Notes under the pieces: model-generated
What the model was told of the DNA's origin: nothing
Database searches by the model: none
Seen by the model: the letters and a program-made list of their open reading frames with translations, nothing else
Position numbers and translations under genes: made by a program
In this document: positions 5,309-5,797 of the stretch, in pieces
Position numbering within the stretch: position 1 is the stretch's first letter
Layout of the letters: every line of letters begins with the position of its first letter
Source: an uncultured Lachnospiraceae bacterium
GTDB taxonomy: Bacteria > Bacillota_A > Clostridia > Lachnospirales > Lachnospiraceae
Length of the DNA stretch: 5,797 bases
Direction: 5' to 3'
Assembly: GCA_947564305.1 (NCBI GenBank)
Contig: CANOBT010000273.1
Location: 1 to 5,797 of the forward strand

Positions 5309-5797
5309 ATGAACGATTATATTATTTGTATGGATGCTTCTGGAGATATTATCAGAGAAATGGCAAGTGAAAATGAGATCGAATTTGTACCCATGGAATA
5401 TTCCCTGGGGGAGGAGATGCGTACTTCTCATGGAAGTGAGAGCGAGGAACTTCTGAAAAAATTCTATGACGGCCAGCGAAATGGTGATTTGACAAAAACT
5501 TCTCAGATTTCTCCCTTTATGTATGAGGAATATTTCAGACAGTTTTTAAAAAATGGAAAATCTGTATTATATTTTTGTCTTTCAAGCGGGCTCTCCTCAA
5601 CTTACCAAAGTTCTATCCTTGCGGCAGAGAATTTGAAGGACGAGTACCCTGACCGGGAAGTAGTTCCTGTTGATACTTTGGCTGCAACAGGAGGTATCGG
5701 ACTCTTGGTGGAGAAAGCCATTGAAAATAGAAAATCAGGTATGGATATCCTTTATAATTCACCAATTTTTCAATCAACTGCTCCTTGGTTGGCTTCT
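5309..5797 (+). CDS. DegV/FakB-family lipid-binding protein (partial at 3' end)
   Basis: An open frame of 163 codons starts at ATG 5309 and runs off the window without a stop; complete family members are around 280-290 residues. It begins MNDYIICMDASGDI, the family's N-terminal strand with D9 and S11. TKTSQISPF (62-70) and LSSGLSSTYQSS (91-102) correspond to the two loops whose Thr and Ser residues hold the fatty-acid carboxylate in DegV/FakB structures. REVVPVDT (116-123) and GGIGLLV (128-134) are also typical. These cytoplasmic proteins bind a fatty acid and, in FakA/FakB systems, present it for phosphorylation; no fakA is visible here. From residue 148 onward (LYNSPIFQSTAPWLAS) the sequence no longer resembles the family, where a helix followed by an HWF-type segment is expected, so the gene may be interrupted near base 5750. 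Family assignment for residues 1-147 is good. Confidence 0.85.
   Translation, partial: MNDYIICMDASGDIIREMASENEIEFVPMEYSLGEEMRTSHGSESEELLKKFYDGQRNGDLTKTSQISPFMYEEYFRQFLKNGKSVLYFCLSSGLSSTYQSSILAAENLKDEYPDREVVPVDTLAATGGIGLLVEKAIENRKSGMDILYNSPIFQSTAPWLAS
5750..5797. other. Possible foreign sequence or junction at the window end
   Basis: The last 48 bases do not continue the DegV family pattern in any of the three forward frames. On the minus strand, bases 5795 down to 5748 read KPTKEQLIEKLVNYKG, which resembles a charged helical segment and vaguely the P-[ST]-K-E-x-L lead-in seen before helix-turn-helix tails in some mobile-element endonucleases. The change starts beside the palindrome GGATATCC (5743-5750). 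An inserted element, an assembly junction or a divergent DegV segment are all possible; 48 bases are too few to decide. Confidence 0.35.

Overview
The window looks like chromosome from a low-to-moderate GC Clostridia member, most likely a gut Lachnospiraceae-type Firmicute. This rests on the AT-rich spacers, strong GGAGG-type ribosome binding sites, the NfnA/NfnB (GltA-type) flavoprotein pair, and the RlmH, LacI, MATE and DegV family types. The genus is an inference; no rRNA or other marker is present. All recognisable genes are on the + strand.

Layout: (1) Bases 1-36 are the last codons of an upstream gene, probably the small subunit (NfnA-like) of the same complex. It overlaps by one base the start of a full NfnB/GltA-type iron-sulfur flavoprotein gene (36-1424), which ends at a hairpin (1441-1470). 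(2) After a 172-base spacer with a weak candidate promoter comes a two-gene unit: a 183-residue protein with a nucleotidyltransferase-like motif (1597-2148), then rlmH (2145-2624), joined by an ATGA overlap. It ends in a striking 25-bp hairpin with a 3-base loop (2653-2705), probably a bidirectional terminator. (3) A compact control region (2706-2839) holds an operator-like palindrome with a central CpG and a good sigma-A-type promoter. These serve a LacI-family regulator (2840-3856) followed 23 bases later by a MATE-family multidrug/metabolite efflux pump (3880-5229). (4) Directly after the pump's stop codon lies a near-consensus extended -10 promoter and a DegV/FakB-type lipid-binding protein gene (from 5309) that runs off the window end.

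How the parts work together: NfnA/NfnB would move electrons between NADH, ferredoxin and NADPH. The nucleotidyltransferase-like protein and RlmH are translationally coupled, but the biological link is unknown. The LacI regulator probably represses its own transcript and therefore the pump. DegV has its own promoter but may also be read through from the pump, since no terminator separates them.

Most of the window is ordinary housekeeping and accessory sequence, and I do not see a clearly new system. The points most worth a second look are: the MATE gene start, where the ribosome binding site best fits an ATG in another frame that runs into a T6 tract; the last ~48 bases, where degV stops resembling its family as if an insertion or assembly junction begins; the long perfect-pairing hairpin; the LacI operator candidate with the regulator's altered hinge; and the unexplained nucleotidyltransferase-rlmH coupling.
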